From contig CEFQ01000010.1 in NCBI GenBank assembly GCA_900068845.1, positions 330,254-394,253 of the forward strand: 64,000 nucleotides of DNA, written 5' to 3'. Positions within the stretch are counted from its first letter, which is position 1; each line of letters starts with the position of its first letter. Below are positions 1-10,175 of the stretch, in pieces. This DNA is from Enterobacter ludwigii (GTDB lineage Bacteria > Pseudomonadota > Gammaproteobacteria > Enterobacterales > Enterobacteriaceae). Made by a program: the position numbers and the translations under genes. Under the pieces are notes generated by a model. It was not told where the DNA came from. It was given only the letters and a program-made list of their open reading frames with translations, and ran no database searches.

Positions 1-1268
1 CGCTGGATGAGGGCGAGTGTGTGGTGCCGGAATGGCGTCCAATGAGTCTGCACTCGTTCACATGGTCACCGTACCTGAACCACGAATGGGACGAAAGCTA
101 TCCAGCCACCGTTGAACTGAAACGTCTGCAGGAACTGGCGCGCCGCATCAGCAGCGTACCGGAATCGGTAGAAGTGCAGTCACGCGTCGCGAAGATTTAC
201 AACGATCGTAAAGAGATGGCCGAAGGCAACAAAGCGTTCGACTGGGGTGGAGCAGAAAACCTCGCTTACGCCACGCTGGTTGACGAGGGGATTCCGGTGC
301 GTCTTTCCGGTGAAGATACCGGTCGCGGTACCTTCTTCCACCGTCATGCCGTGATCCATAACCAGACAAACGGTTCAACTTACACGCCGCTGCACCATGT
401 CCATAACGGTCAGGGTCAGTTTAAAGTGTGGGATTCCGTGTTATCTGAAGAAGCGGTACTGGCCTTCGAATACGGTTACGCCACCGCAGAGCCGCGCGTG
501 CTGACCATTTGGGAAGCGCAGTTCGGCGACTTCGCTAACGGTGCGCAGGTCGTCATCGACCAGTTCATCAGCTCCGGCGAACAGAAATGGGGCCGGATGT
601 GTGGCCTGGTGATGTTGCTCCCGCACGGCTATGAAGGCCAGGGCCCTGAGCACTCCTCGGCGCGTCTGGAGCGTTATCTGCAACTCTGTGCTGAGCAGAA
701 CATGCAGGTGTGCGTACCTTCCACACCAGCGCAGGTTTACCACATGCTGCGTCGTCAGGCGCTGCGCGGTATGCGCCGTCCGCTGATCGTGATGTCGCCG
801 AAATCGCTGCTGCGTCATCCGCTGGCAATTTCTTCCCTGGAAGAGTTGGCCACCGGTAGCTTCCAGCCGGCCATTGGTGAGATCGACGATCTGGATCCGC
901 AGCAGGTAAAACGTGTGGTGCTGTGTTCGGGCAAAGTTTATTACGATCTGCTGGATCAGCGTCGTAAAAACGAGCAGACCGACGTGGCCATCGTGCGTAT
1001 CGAACAACTCTATCCGTTCCCGCACAAAGTCGTGCAGGACGTATTGAAAAACTATGCTCATGTGCAGGATTTCGTGTGGTGTCAGGAAGAGCCGCTGAAT
1101 CAGGGCGCATGGTATTGCAGTCAGCATCATTTCCGCGAAGTGGTTCCATTTGGTGCGTCACTGCGTTATGCAGGCCGTCCGGCTTCTGCTTCACCGGCCG
1201 TGGGCTACATGTCCGTACATCAAAAACAGCAGCAAGACCTGGTTAATGACGCGCTGAACCTTGGTTAA
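1..1268 (+). CDS. sucA: 2-oxoglutarate dehydrogenase E1 component, 3' part
   Basis: The gene enters from the left edge already open; about 420 C-terminal residues are visible of a family length near 930. SucA is the thiamine-diphosphate E1 subunit of the 2-oxoglutarate dehydrogenase complex, which decarboxylates 2-oxoglutarate in the TCA cycle. The visible part is the transketolase-like pyrimidine-binding region (around 'SGEDTGRGTFFHRHAV' and 'EAQFGDFANGAQVVIDQF') followed by the C-terminal transketolase domain ('LYPFPHKVV'). It ends with an ordinary TAA and is followed 15 bases later by sucB, as in the usual sucABCD operon. The reading frame is continuous with no sign of damage. The true start lies outside the window. 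Confidence 0.97.
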   Translation, partial: LDEGECVVPEWRPMSLHSFTWSPYLNHEWDESYPATVELKRLQELARRISSVPESVEVQSRVAKIYNDRKEMAEGNKAFDWGGAENLAYATLVDEGIPVRLSGEDTGRGTFFHRHAVIHNQTNGSTYTPLHHVHNGQGQFKVWDSVLSEEAVLAFEYGYATAEPRVLTIWEAQFGDFANGAQVVIDQFISSGEQKWGRMCGLVMLLPHGYEGQGPEHSSARLERYLQLCAEQNMQVCVPSTPAQVYHMLRRQALRGMRRPLIVMSPKSLLRHPLAISSLEELATGSFQPAIGEIDDLDPQQVKRVVLCSGKVYYDLLDQRRKNEQTDVAIVRIEQLYPFPHKVVQDVLKNYAHVQDFVWCQEEPLNQGAWYCSQHHFREVVPFGASLRYAGRPASASPAVGYMSVHQKQQQDLVNDALNLG

Positions 1269-1283
1269 TAAAAAGGAAAGAAA

Positions 1284-2510
1284 ATGAGTAGCGTAGAAAT
1301 TCTCGTTCCCGATTTGCCTGAATCCGTAGCGGACGCAACGGTTGCAACCTGGCACAAAAAACCTGGCGACTCTGTGAGCCGCGATGAAGTACTGGTAGAG
1401 ATTGAAACTGATAAAGTGGTTCTGGAAGTGCCTGCATCTGCTGACGGCATCCTGGAAGCCGTGCTGGAAGATGAAGGCGCTACCGTTACTTCTCGCCAGA
1501 TTCTGGGCCGCCTGAAAGAAGGCAACAGCGGCGGGAAAGAGACTGCAGCGAAAGCGGAAAGCAACGAGTCTACTCCTGCACAGCGCCAGACTGCTTCTCT
1601 GGAAGAAGAGAGCAACGATGCGCTTAGCCCAGCGGTACGCCGTCTGATTGCTGAAAACAACCTCGATGCCAGCCAGATTAAAGGCACCGGCGTTGGCGGC
1701 CGTCTGACGCGTGAAGATGTGGAAAAACATCTGGCGAAGAAAGCCGACAGCGGCAAAGCCGCACCCGCCTCAGCGCCAGCCGCTGCTGCACCGCAGGCCG
1801 CTGTGGCTAACCGCAGCGAAAAACGCGTACCGATGACGCGTCTGCGTAAGCGTGTGGCCGAGCGTCTGCTGGAAGCGAAAAACAGCACCGCGATGTTGAC
1901 CACCTTCAACGAAATCAACATGAAGCCAATCATGGACCTGCGTAAGCAGTACGGCGATGCGTTCGAGAAACGTCACGGCGTGCGTCTGGGCTTCATGTCC
2001 TTCTACATCAAAGCGGTGGTTGAAGCGCTGAAACGCTTCCCGGAAGTTAACGCGTCTATTGATGGCGAAGATGTGGTTTACCACAACTATTTCGATGTGA
2101 GCATTGCGGTTTCTACCCCGCGTGGTCTGGTTACGCCAGTGCTGAAAGATGTCGATGCGCTGAGCATGGCCGACATTGAGAAGAAAATTAAAGAGCTGGC
2201 GGTGAAAGGCCGTGACGGCAAATTGACGGTTGAAGAGTTGACCGGCGGTAACTTCACCATCACCAACGGTGGTGTGTTTGGTTCGCTGATGTCTACGCCA
2301 ATCATCAACCCACCGCAGAGTGCGATTCTGGGCATGCACGCCATCAAAGAGCGCCCAATGGCGGTCAATGGTCAGGTGGTGATTCTGCCAATGATGTATC
2401 TGGCACTCTCGTACGATCACCGTCTGATTGATGGTCGTGAATCCGTTGGCTATCTGGTCGCGGTGAAAGAGATGCTGGAAGATCCAGCTCGCCTGCTGCT
2501 GGACGTCTAA
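1284..2510 (+). CDS. sucB: Dihydrolipoyllysine succinyltransferase (E2 of 2-oxoglutarate dehydrogenase)
   Basis: E2 core of the 2-oxoglutarate dehydrogenase complex; it transfers the succinyl group from lipoamide to CoA. It has 408 residues, close to the usual 405. An N-terminal lipoyl domain (about 1-80) carries the lipoyl-lysine in 'ETDKVVLEV' (K44). A charged, Ala-rich linker leads to the peripheral-subunit binding domain (about 112-150, '[14 protein letters not shown]'), then a second Ala/Pro linker, then the catalytic domain, which ends with the active-site 'DHRLIDG' (H379, D383). The start follows an AAGGA-type ribosome binding site (AAAAAGGAAAG) and sits 15 bases after sucA, so it is co-transcribed. 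Confidence 0.97.
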   Translation: MSSVEILVPDLPESVADATVATWHKKPGDSVSRDEVLVEIETDKVVLEVPASADGILEAVLEDEGATVTSRQILGRLKEGNSGGKETAAKAESNESTPAQRQTASLEEESNDALSPAVRRLIAENNLDASQIKGTGVGGRLTREDVEKHLAKKADSGKAAPASAPAAAAPQAAVANRSEKRVPMTRLRKRVAERLLEAKNSTAMLTTFNEINMKPIMDLRKQYGDAFEKRHGVRLGFMSFYIKAVVEALKRFPEVNASIDGEDVVYHNYFDVSIAVSTPRGLVTPVLKDVDALSMADIEKKIKELAVKGRDGKLTVEELTGGNFTITNGGVFGSLMSTPIINPPQSAILGMHAIKERPMAVNGQVVILPMMYLALSYDHRLIDGRESVGYLVAVKEMLEDPARLLLDV

Positions 2511-2517
2511 TTTCGCC

Positions 2518-2542
2518 GGGCGCGCGGTGTGAAGGCGCGCCC
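2518..2542. repeat. GC-rich hairpin between sucB and sucC
   Basis: Perfect 8-bp arms GGGCGCGC and GCGCGCCC flank a 9-base loop in the 60-bp gap between sucB and sucC. No T-run follows, so it is not a typical intrinsic terminator. It more likely stabilises or marks processing of the sucAB mRNA relative to sucCD; that role is inference. Confidence 0.6.
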
Positions 2543-2570
2543 AAAATCTTACCTGAATGGATAGAACATC

Positions 2571-3737
2571 ATGAACTTACATGAATACCAGGCGAAGCAG
2601 CTGTTTGCACGCTATGGCATGCCAGCGCCGACAGGCTACGCCTGCACTACGCCACGTGAGGCCGAAGAAGCCGCGTCTAAAATTGGCGCAGGCCCGTGGG
2701 TAGTGAAATGCCAGGTTCATGCCGGTGGCCGCGGTAAAGCGGGCGGCGTGAAAGTCGTTAACAGCAAAGAAGATATTCGTGCTTTTGCTGAGCATTGGCT
2801 GGGCAAACGTCTGGTGACCTATCAAACTGATGCGCATGGACAGCCGGTAAACCAGATTCTGGTTGAAGCCGCGACTGACATCGATCAAGAGCTGTATCTG
2901 GGTGCGGTTGTTGACCGCGCGACCCGTCGCGTGATCTTCATGGCTTCGACAGAAGGCGGTGTTGAGATCGAGAAAGTGGCAGAAGAAACGCCACACTTGA
3001 TCCACAAGATGGCACTGGATCCGTTGGCAGGCCCACAACCGTATCAGGGCCGCGAGTTGGCGTTCAAACTCGGCCTGACCGGTAAGCAAGTGAGCCAGTT
3101 CACCAAAATCTTTATGGGTCTGGCGACCATGTTCCTCGAGCGCGATCTGGCGATGGTTGAGATCAACCCGCTGGTGATCACCAAGCAGGGCGATCTGATC
3201 TGCCTCGACGGTAAGTTGGGCGCGGATGGTAACGCACTGTTCCGTCAGCCGGAGTTGCGTGAAATGCGCGATCCGAGCCAGGAAGATCCACGCGAAGCAC
3301 ACGCTACGCAGTGGGAACTGAACTACGTTGCGCTGGATGGCAACATCGGTTGTATGGTGAACGGCGCCGGTCTGGCGATGGGCACCATGGACATCGTGAA
3401 ACACCACGGCGGTGAGCCAGCGAACTTCCTCGACGTTGGCGGCGGCGCAACCAAAGAGCGCGTGACCGAAGCCTTCAAAATCATCCTGTCTGATGATGCC
3501 GTTAAAGCGGTATTCGTTAACATCTTCGGCGGCATCGTGCGTTGCGACCTGATTGCAGACGGCATCATCGGTGCAGTGGCAGAAGTGGGTGTCAACGTGC
3601 CGGTAGTGGTACGTCTCGAAGGTAACAACGCCGAGCTGGGCGCTAAGAAACTGGCGGACAGCGGTCTGAACATCATTGCAGCAACTAGCCTGACAGACGC
3701 TGCACAGCGTGTTGTCGCTGCAGCGGAGGGTAAATAA
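2571..3737 (+). CDS. sucC: Succinyl-CoA synthetase, beta subunit (ADP-forming)
   Basis: ATP-grasp beta subunit of succinyl-CoA synthetase, which converts succinyl-CoA plus ADP/GDP and phosphate to succinate, CoA and ATP/GTP. It is 388 residues, the standard length. It begins with the family start '[16 protein letters not shown]'. The ATP-grasp region includes '[18 protein letters not shown]', and the C-terminal ligase domain contains '[17 protein letters not shown]', which contacts the nucleotide-distal phosphohistidine site. Its stop codon overlaps the sucD start by one base (TAATG), a sign of translational coupling and 1:1 subunit production. Confidence 0.97.
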   Translation: MNLHEYQAKQLFARYGMPAPTGYACTTPREAEEAASKIGAGPWVVKCQVHAGGRGKAGGVKVVNSKEDIRAFAEHWLGKRLVTYQTDAHGQPVNQILVEAATDIDQELYLGAVVDRATRRVIFMASTEGGVEIEKVAEETPHLIHKMALDPLAGPQPYQGRELAFKLGLTGKQVSQFTKIFMGLATMFLERDLAMVEINPLVITKQGDLICLDGKLGADGNALFRQPELREMRDPSQEDPREAHATQWELNYVALDGNIGCMVNGAGLAMGTMDIVKHHGGEPANFLDVGGGATKERVTEAFKIILSDDAVKAVFVNIFGGIVRCDLIADGIIGAVAEVGVNVPVVVRLEGNNAELGAKKLADSGLNIIAATSLTDAAQRVVAAAEGK

Positions 3738-4612
3738 TGTCCATTTTGATCGACAAAAACACCAAAGTCATTTGCCAGGGTTTCACCGGTGGTCAAGGGA
3801 CGTTTCACTCTGAGCAGGCGCTGGCCTACGGCACGCAGCTGGTTGGCGGTGTCACGCCAGGCAAAGGCGGCACCACGCATCTCGGTCTGCCGGTGTTCAA
3901 CACCGTGCGTGAAGCGGTAGAAGCGACGGGCGCAACCGCCACCGTGATCTACGTTCCGGCTCCGTTCTGCAAAGACGGTATCCTGGAAGCCATCGATGCG
4001 GGCATCAAACTGATCATCACCATCACCGAAGGTATCCCAACGCTGGATATGCTGACCGTGAAAGTGAAGCTGGATGAAGCCGGCGTGCGTATGATCGGCC
4101 CGAACTGCCCAGGCGTTATCACCCCAGGCGAATGCAAGATCGGTATCATGCCGGGCCACATTCACCAGCCGGGCCGCGTGGGTATCGTCTCGCGTTCAGG
4201 TACGCTGACCTATGAAGCGGTTAAGCAGACCACTGACATCGGCTACGGCCAGTCCACCTGCGTCGGTATCGGTGGTGACCCGATCCCGGGCTCTAACTTC
4301 ATCGACATCCTGAAACTGTTCCAGGAAGATCCACAGACCGAAGCGATCGTGATGATCGGTGAGATCGGTGGTAGCGCGGAAGAAGAAGCGGCTGCCTACA
4401 TCAAAGCACACGTGACCAAGCCCGTTGTCGGCTACATCGCCGGTGTAACTGCACCAAAAGGCAAACGTATGGGCCACGCTGGTGCCATCATTGCCGGTGG
4501 TAAAGGTACCGCTGATGAGAAATTCGCTGCGCTGGAAGCGGCCGGTGTGAAAACCGTACGCAGCCTGGCAGACATTGGTGACGCAGTTAAAGCGGTTCTG
4601 CCCATCCAATAA
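3737..4612 (+). CDS. sucD: Succinyl-CoA synthetase, alpha subunit
   Basis: The alpha subunit holds the CoA-binding Rossmann domain ('[20 protein letters not shown]') and the phosphorylated active-site histidine in '[17 protein letters not shown]' (H247). Length is 291 residues against the usual 289. It is the last gene of the suc operon; translation begins inside the sucC stop codon. A strong intrinsic terminator follows 20-50 bases downstream. Confidence 0.97.
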   Translation: MSILIDKNTKVICQGFTGGQGTFHSEQALAYGTQLVGGVTPGKGGTTHLGLPVFNTVREAVEATGATATVIYVPAPFCKDGILEAIDAGIKLIITITEGIPTLDMLTVKVKLDEAGVRMIGPNCPGVITPGECKIGIMPGHIHQPGRVGIVSRSGTLTYEAVKQTTDIGYGQSTCVGIGGDPIPGSNFIDILKLFQEDPQTEAIVMIGEIGGSAEEEAAAYIKAHVTKPVVGYIAGVTAPKGKRMGHAGAIIAGGKGTADEKFAALEAAGVKTVRSLADIGDAVKAVLPIQ

Positions 4613-4634
4613 TTCATCACGGTTGTGATGCAGA

Positions 4635-4662
4635 AAGGCCACCTTCGGGTGGTCTTTTTTTT
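4635..4662 (+). terminator. Intrinsic terminator of sucABCD
   Basis: Stem GGCCACC / GGTGGTC with a TTCG tetraloop and a run of eight T, just downstream of sucD. Confidence 0.9.
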
Positions 4663-4854
4663 GGCAATATCCTGCTAAAAATTAGGGGAAAAAGCGCAAC
4701 GGGTGAAGAAAGTGCGGCTATGCTTACGTAGTCATCGAGGTAAAGAAGGGAAAAGGCGCTAGATCTCTGTCAAAGAATTGATGCGAGACTTTCCAGATAG
4801 AGGTTAAATAATTGCGGAAAAGGTAATTATATTCTTAATTTAACCCACGGGTTG

Positions 4855-4873
4855 TGACAACTAATTAACAACC
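4855..4873 (-). promoter_or_regulatory. Putative ArcA box upstream of cydA
   Basis: Read on the minus strand, the site is GTTAATTAGTTGTCA. It agrees closely with the ArcA-P consensus, two direct GTTAA-type repeats 11 bp apart. ArcA activation of cydAB under low oxygen is established in E. coli; its use here is inferred from position and sequence. Confidence 0.55.
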
Positions 4874-4906
4874 ATTCTTACGATACATATCTGGAAATTT
4901 ATAGTT

Positions 4907-4920
4907 TTAATCCAGATCAA
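4907..4920 (+). promoter_or_regulatory. Putative FNR box upstream of cydA
   Basis: TTAAT CCAG ATCAA differs from the FNR consensus TTGAT-N4-ATCAA at one position and lies about 35 bp downstream of the ArcA-like box. FNR represses cydAB anaerobically in E. coli; the same role here is inferred. Confidence 0.5.
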
Positions 4921-5277
4921 TAAATGGCGAGTTATAACAAACTTTACCACTGGCTAAGCACGGGCCAACCGGTATAAATTGCGCTGCATCAATTCAGTCT
5001 TCTTCATAATTTTTCAGGAGTTTGTGCCAGGCGTTGTTAAATCAATTCTGTCGCCTCCTCGACGCACTCCTGCTCGAACCAGACTGAAAAGATCGGTTTT
5101 TCGGGAAATTTATATCACTGTTACTCACGCATATCGGGCAACAGATTTTCTCTGTTATCTCAGTAATAAAACTGGAATCAATAATCAGTCGTTCCTGAAT
5201 CTTATTCTGCGCGTCAATGTCTGTTGTTTGCCGTTGTCATCCGCAGGGGAAGTTCATGCGAGGAGCAAGGAGTCATC

Positions 5278-6849
5278 ATGTTAGATATTGTCGAGCTGTC
5301 GCGTTTACAGTTTGCCCTGACGGCGATGTACCATTTCCTGTTCGTGCCATTAACGCTGGGTATGGCGTTTTTGTTGGCGATCATGGAAACCGTGTATGTC
5401 CTCACGGGGAAACAAATTTATAAAGATATGACCAAGTTCTGGGGCAAGTTGTTTGGTATCAACTTTGCGCTCGGCGTAGCTACCGGCCTGACCATGGAAT
5501 TCCAGTTCGGTACCAACTGGTCATATTACTCACATTACGTCGGCGATATCTTTGGTGCGCCGCTCGCCATTGAAGGTTTGATGGCGTTCTTCCTCGAATC
5601 CACCTTTGTTGGTCTGTTCTTCTTCGGCTGGGATCGCCTGGGCAAGGTGCAACACCTCGCGGTGACCTGGTTGGTGGCGCTCGGCTCGAACATGTCCGCA
5701 CTGTGGATTCTGGTGGCGAATGGCTGGATGCAAAATCCCATCGCATCGGAATTCAATTTCGAAACCATGCGTATGGAGATGTTGAGCTTCTCCGAACTGG
5801 TGCTTAATCCGGTTGCGCAGGTGAAGTTTGTGCATACCGTGGCCGCCGGTTACACCACCGGCGCGATGTTCATTCTCGGTATCAGCGCATGGTATCTGCT
5901 AAAAGGGCGCGATATGGCTTTTGCTAAGCGCTCTTTTGCTATTGCAGCCAGCTTCGGTATGGCCGCGATTTTGTCGGTGATCGTACTGGGTGACGAATCC
6001 GGTTATGAAATCGGCGACGTGCAGAAAACCAAACTCGCAGCGATTGAAGCGGAATGGGAAACCCAACCGGCACCGGCTGCGTTTACGCTATTCGGTATTC
6101 CGGATCAGGAGACGCAGGAAAACAAATATGCGATTCAGATTCCGTATCTGCTCGGCTTGATCGCTACACGTTCAGTCGATACGCCGGTGACCGGTTTGAA
6201 AGATTTGCTGGCGCAGCATGAAGTGCGTATTCGTAACGGTATGAAAGCTTACGCACTGTTAAACGAACTACGTGGTGGCAGTAAAGATCCTGCTGTTCGT
6301 AGCCAGTTCGAAGCCACCAAACAGGATCTCGGTTATGGCTTATTGCTGAAGCGTTATACCGCTGATGTGGCGAATGCCACTGAAGAGCAAATTCAGCAAG
6401 CCAAGCAGGACTCTATTCCGCGCGTTGCGCCGTTGTATTTTGCCTTCCGCATCATGGTGCTGGGTGGCGTGCTGATGTTGGGCATTATTGCGCTCTCCTT
6501 CTGGAGCGTGATCCGCAACCGTATCGGTAAGTCCCGCTGGCTGTTGAAAGCGGCATTGTACGGCATTCCATTGCCGTGGATTGCAATTGAAGCCGGTTGG
6601 TTCGTTGCTGAATACGGGCGTCAACCATGGGCGATTGGTGAGGTGCTGCCCACCGCAGTCGCTAACTCCTCACTGACCGTGGGCGATCTGCTGTTCTCGA
6701 TGACGCTGATTTGCGGTCTCTATACCTTGTTCCTCGTGGCGGAAATGTACCTGATGTTCAAATTCGCGCGCCTTGGTCCAAGCAGCCTGAAGACGGGGCG
6801 CTATCATCATGAAACGCTGAAATCATCATCTCAGCCGGTGCGTGGATAA
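5278..6849 (+). CDS. cydA: Cytochrome bd-I ubiquinol oxidase subunit I
   Basis: Membrane subunit I of the high-affinity quinol oxidase, carrying hemes b558, b595 and d. It has 523 residues, one more than E. coli. An in-frame ATG exists at 5224, but the start at 5278 ('[20 protein letters not shown]') is chosen because it matches the conserved N-terminus and follows an AGGAG-type site. H19 (heme b595 ligand) and the Q-loop segment '[20 protein letters not shown]' are present. Multiple hydrophobic segments span the length. First gene of cydAB-cydX-ybgE. Confidence 0.97.
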   Translation: MLDIVELSRLQFALTAMYHFLFVPLTLGMAFLLAIMETVYVLTGKQIYKDMTKFWGKLFGINFALGVATGLTMEFQFGTNWSYYSHYVGDIFGAPLAIEGLMAFFLESTFVGLFFFGWDRLGKVQHLAVTWLVALGSNMSALWILVANGWMQNPIASEFNFETMRMEMLSFSELVLNPVAQVKFVHTVAAGYTTGAMFILGISAWYLLKGRDMAFAKRSFAIAASFGMAAILSVIVLGDESGYEIGDVQKTKLAAIEAEWETQPAPAAFTLFGIPDQETQENKYAIQIPYLLGLIATRSVDTPVTGLKDLLAQHEVRIRNGMKAYALLNELRGGSKDPAVRSQFEATKQDLGYGLLLKRYTADVANATEEQIQQAKQDSIPRVAPLYFAFRIMVLGGVLMLGIIALSFWSVIRNRIGKSRWLLKAALYGIPLPWIAIEAGWFVAEYGRQPWAIGEVLPTAVANSSLTVGDLLFSMTLICGLYTLFLVAEMYLMFKFARLGPSSLKTGRYHHETLKSSSQPVRG

Positions 6850-6860
6850 GGAGAGCTACC

Positions 6861-8000
6861 ATGTTTGACTATGAAGTATTGCGTTTTGTCTGGTGGCTGC
6901 TGATTGGCGTGTTGCTGATCGGTTTCGCCGTCACCGACGGCTTTGATATGGGTGTGGGTATGCTGACCCGTATTCTGGGTCGTACCGATACCGAACGCCG
7001 CATCATGATTAACAGTATTGCGCCGCACTGGGACGGTAACCAGGTTTGGCTGATCACCGCCGGTGGCGCGCTGTTTGCTGCCTGGCCGATGGTCTATGCT
7101 GCGGCGTTCTCGGGTTTCTACGTGGCGATGATTCTGGTGCTAGCGTCACTGTTCTTCCGTCCGGTCGGTTTTGACTACCGCTCGAAGATTGAAGATATGC
7201 GCTGGCGCGGCATGTGGGATTGGGGCATTTTCATCGGCAGCTTCGTGCCGCCGCTGGTGATTGGTGTGGCATTCGGTAACCTGCTGCAAGGTGTGCCGTT
7301 CCATGCTGACGAATATCTGCGCCTTTTCTATACCGGCAACTTCTTCCAACTGCTGAATCCGTTTGGCTTGCTGGCGGGCGTGATCAGTGTGGCGATGATC
7401 CTGACGCAGGGCGCAACCTATCTGCAGATGCGTACCGCAGGCGATCTGCACCTGCGTAGCCGCAGCACTGCGCAAATCTCTGCGCTGGTGATGATGGTGT
7501 GCTTTGTACTGGCAGGCGTTTGGGTTAAATACGGCATCGACGGCTACGTGGTGAAAAGCGTTATCGATCATCACGCGGCCTCTAACCCGCTGGGCAAAGA
7601 CGTAGTGCGTGCAGCCGGTGCATGGATGGTGAACTTTGAGCAGACGCGGGTGTTGTGGTTATTCCCGCTGTTGGGCGTGGTGTTGCCGCTGCTGACCATT
7701 CTCTGCTCGCGCATTGAGAAGGGCGCCTGGGCGTTCATCTTCTCTTCACTGACGTTAGCCTGCGTGATCATGACGGCCGGTATTGCGATGTTCCCGTTCA
7801 TCATGCCATCCAGCACCGTACCGGGCATCAGCCTGACAATGTGGGATGCCACGTCTAGCCTGCTGACCCTGAAAGTAATGACCATTGCTGCCATCATCTT
7901 TGTACCGATTATCCTGGCGTACACCGCCTGGTGTTATTACAAGATGTTTGGCCGTATCACCAAAGAACACATTGAGAGCAATACGCACTCCCTGTACTGA
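6861..8000 (+). CDS. cydB: Cytochrome bd-I ubiquinol oxidase subunit II
   Basis: Subunit II of cytochrome bd, 379 residues as in E. coli, with about eight to nine membrane segments. It begins 'MFDYEVLRFVWWLLIGVLLIGFAVTDGFDMGVGML', where the conserved 'DGFDMG' motif is intact. It follows cydA by 11 bases with a clear AAGGAGAG ribosome binding site. It stabilises the hemes of CydA and forms the integral-membrane heterodimer. Confidence 0.97.
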   Translation: MFDYEVLRFVWWLLIGVLLIGFAVTDGFDMGVGMLTRILGRTDTERRIMINSIAPHWDGNQVWLITAGGALFAAWPMVYAAAFSGFYVAMILVLASLFFRPVGFDYRSKIEDMRWRGMWDWGIFIGSFVPPLVIGVAFGNLLQGVPFHADEYLRLFYTGNFFQLLNPFGLLAGVISVAMILTQGATYLQMRTAGDLHLRSRSTAQISALVMMVCFVLAGVWVKYGIDGYVVKSVIDHHAASNPLGKDVVRAAGAWMVNFEQTRVLWLFPLLGVVLPLLTILCSRIEKGAWAFIFSSLTLACVIMTAGIAMFPFIMPSSTVPGISLTMWDATSSLLTLKVMTIAAIIFVPIILAYTAWCYYKMFGRITKEHIESNTHSLY

Positions 8001-8015
8001 TTAAGGAGATTAAGC

Positions 8016-8129
8016 ATGTGGTATTTTGCCTGGATTCTTGGCACCTTGCTGGCCTGTGCGTTCGGTGTGATTACGGCGCTGGCGCTGGAGCATGTTGAAG
8101 AGAGCAGCGCGAAGGACGAGCAAGTCTAA
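8016..8129 (+). CDS. cydX: Cytochrome bd small subunit CydX
   Basis: A 37-codon gene preceded by AAGGAG. The product starts 'MWYFAWILGTLLACAFGVIT' and ends in an acidic tail. That is the CydX microprotein, with one transmembrane helix, which sits beside CydA and is needed for stable heme d/b595 binding. Length equals the E. coli protein. It lies 15 bases after cydB, and its TAA overlaps the ATG of ybgE by one base. Confidence 0.95.
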   Translation: MWYFAWILGTLLACAFGVITALALEHVEESSAKDEQV

Positions 8130-8422
8130 TGCGCGCACTGATTCAGACACTGTATCGTCTGATGGATAAGGGCCCGCTGCGGGCCCTTTCGCTCATCCTC
8201 GCGTTGTGGTTGGCGGGCTGTGTCATTTGGCAGCCCGCACGCTTTGCCGCGCGCACCAGTGATTTAGCGATAGGGCACGGAATGCTGCTGATTTGGGCCG
8301 TCTGCACTGGCGTTATTCACGGTACCGGGTTTCGTCCTCAGCGCCTGCGCTGGCAAGCCTGGTTCTCACCCTTGCCGGCGATGATGGTTTTAGTCGCAGG
8401 AATTTTCTGGTTCTACCATTAA
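8129..8422 (+). CDS. ybgE: Cyd operon protein YbgE
   Basis: Small inner-membrane protein of 97 residues with about three hydrophobic segments (around 18-36, 48-65 and 76-96). It always travels with cydABX in enterobacteria; its exact role is not established. Translation is coupled to cydX through a TAATG overlap. A perfect 8-bp hairpin (8168-8188) lies inside its first codons and could affect expression. Confidence 0.9.
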   Translation: MRALIQTLYRLMDKGPLRALSLILALWLAGCVIWQPARFAARTSDLAIGHGMLLIWAVCTGVIHGTGFRPQRLRWQAWFSPLPAMMVLVAGIFWFYH

Positions 8423-8620
8423 GTCCATGCTCAGGACTTAAAAAGGCTGCATTTTCAGGCGCTGACGTGAGGTTTTGTCAGCGTCCGGTCAAGAAACATC
8501 CTAAAAATCCTTCCAGTTGTTAACCTGTGATAATTATTTTCTCCTGGCTCTGGCGGACCATTCCCAAGCTGATCTCACTTGCGTATAGTAGCAACGTTTA
8601 AAATGAGACCGGGATGTAGA

Positions 8621-9708
<1,088 letters not shown>

Positions 9709-9721
9709 GTCGAGGTTTACG

Positions 9722-10150
9722 ATGGCCAGAACCCGTGGTCGCGGTAAGCGCGACCTTAAGTCGGAAATCAACATTGTTCCGCTGTTGGACGTATTGTTGG
9801 TGTTGCTGCTCATCTTTATGGCAACCGCGCCGATTATTACCCAGAGCGTGGAAGTGGATCTGCCAGATGCGACAGATTCGAAAACCGTCTCAACTGATGA
9901 TAATCCACCGGTGATTGTGGAAGTGTCTGGCGTCGGCCAGTACAGCCTGGTCGTGGATCACGATCGTATGACGCAGTTGCCGCCGGAGCAGGTGGTGAGC
10001 GAAGCGCAGCGCCGGATTGAAGCCAATCCGAAAACGGTCTTCCTGATCGGCGGTGCGAAAGACGTCCCTTACGACGAAATCATCAAGGCGCTGAACCTGT
10101 TACATCAGGCAGGCGTGAAATCTGTCGGTTTGATGACGCAGCCGATTTAA
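9722..10150 (+). CDS. tolR: Tol-Pal system protein TolR
   Basis: ExbD-family partner of TolQ, 142 residues. It has a short cytoplasmic N-terminus, one membrane helix (about 18-38) carrying the proton-relay Asp ('VPLLDVLLVLLLIF', D23), and a periplasmic domain. The start at 9722 (MARTRGRG) matches the family. The open frame upstream to 9614 overlaps tolQ and lacks a ribosome site. It lies 13 bases after tolQ. Confidence 0.96.
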   Translation: MARTRGRGKRDLKSEINIVPLLDVLLVLLLIFMATAPIITQSVEVDLPDATDSKTVSTDDNPPVIVEVSGVGQYSLVVDHDRMTQLPPEQVVSEAQRRIEANPKTVFLIGGAKDVPYDEIIKALNLLHQAGVKSVGLMTQPI

Positions 10151-10175
10151 AGCGAACCGTTTTTGGGAACCGAGT

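Larger units (their letters stand above)
4663..5277. promoter_or_regulatory. Long cydA leader and promoter region
   Basis: Six hundred bases without a convincing gene separate the suc terminator from cydA. In E. coli the equivalent region holds several cydA promoters controlled by ArcA and FNR. Here an ArcA-like box and an FNR-like box are visible (listed separately), in a part that becomes AT-rich from about 4800. A 101-codon frame at 4979-5284 shows no recognisable protein and overlaps the cydA start, so it is not called. Confidence 0.6.

Noticed and set aside
4979-5284. 101-codon frame in the cydA leader
   Set aside because: No recognisable family and no good ribosome site; it runs a few bases into cydA. 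The region is better explained as promoter and leader.
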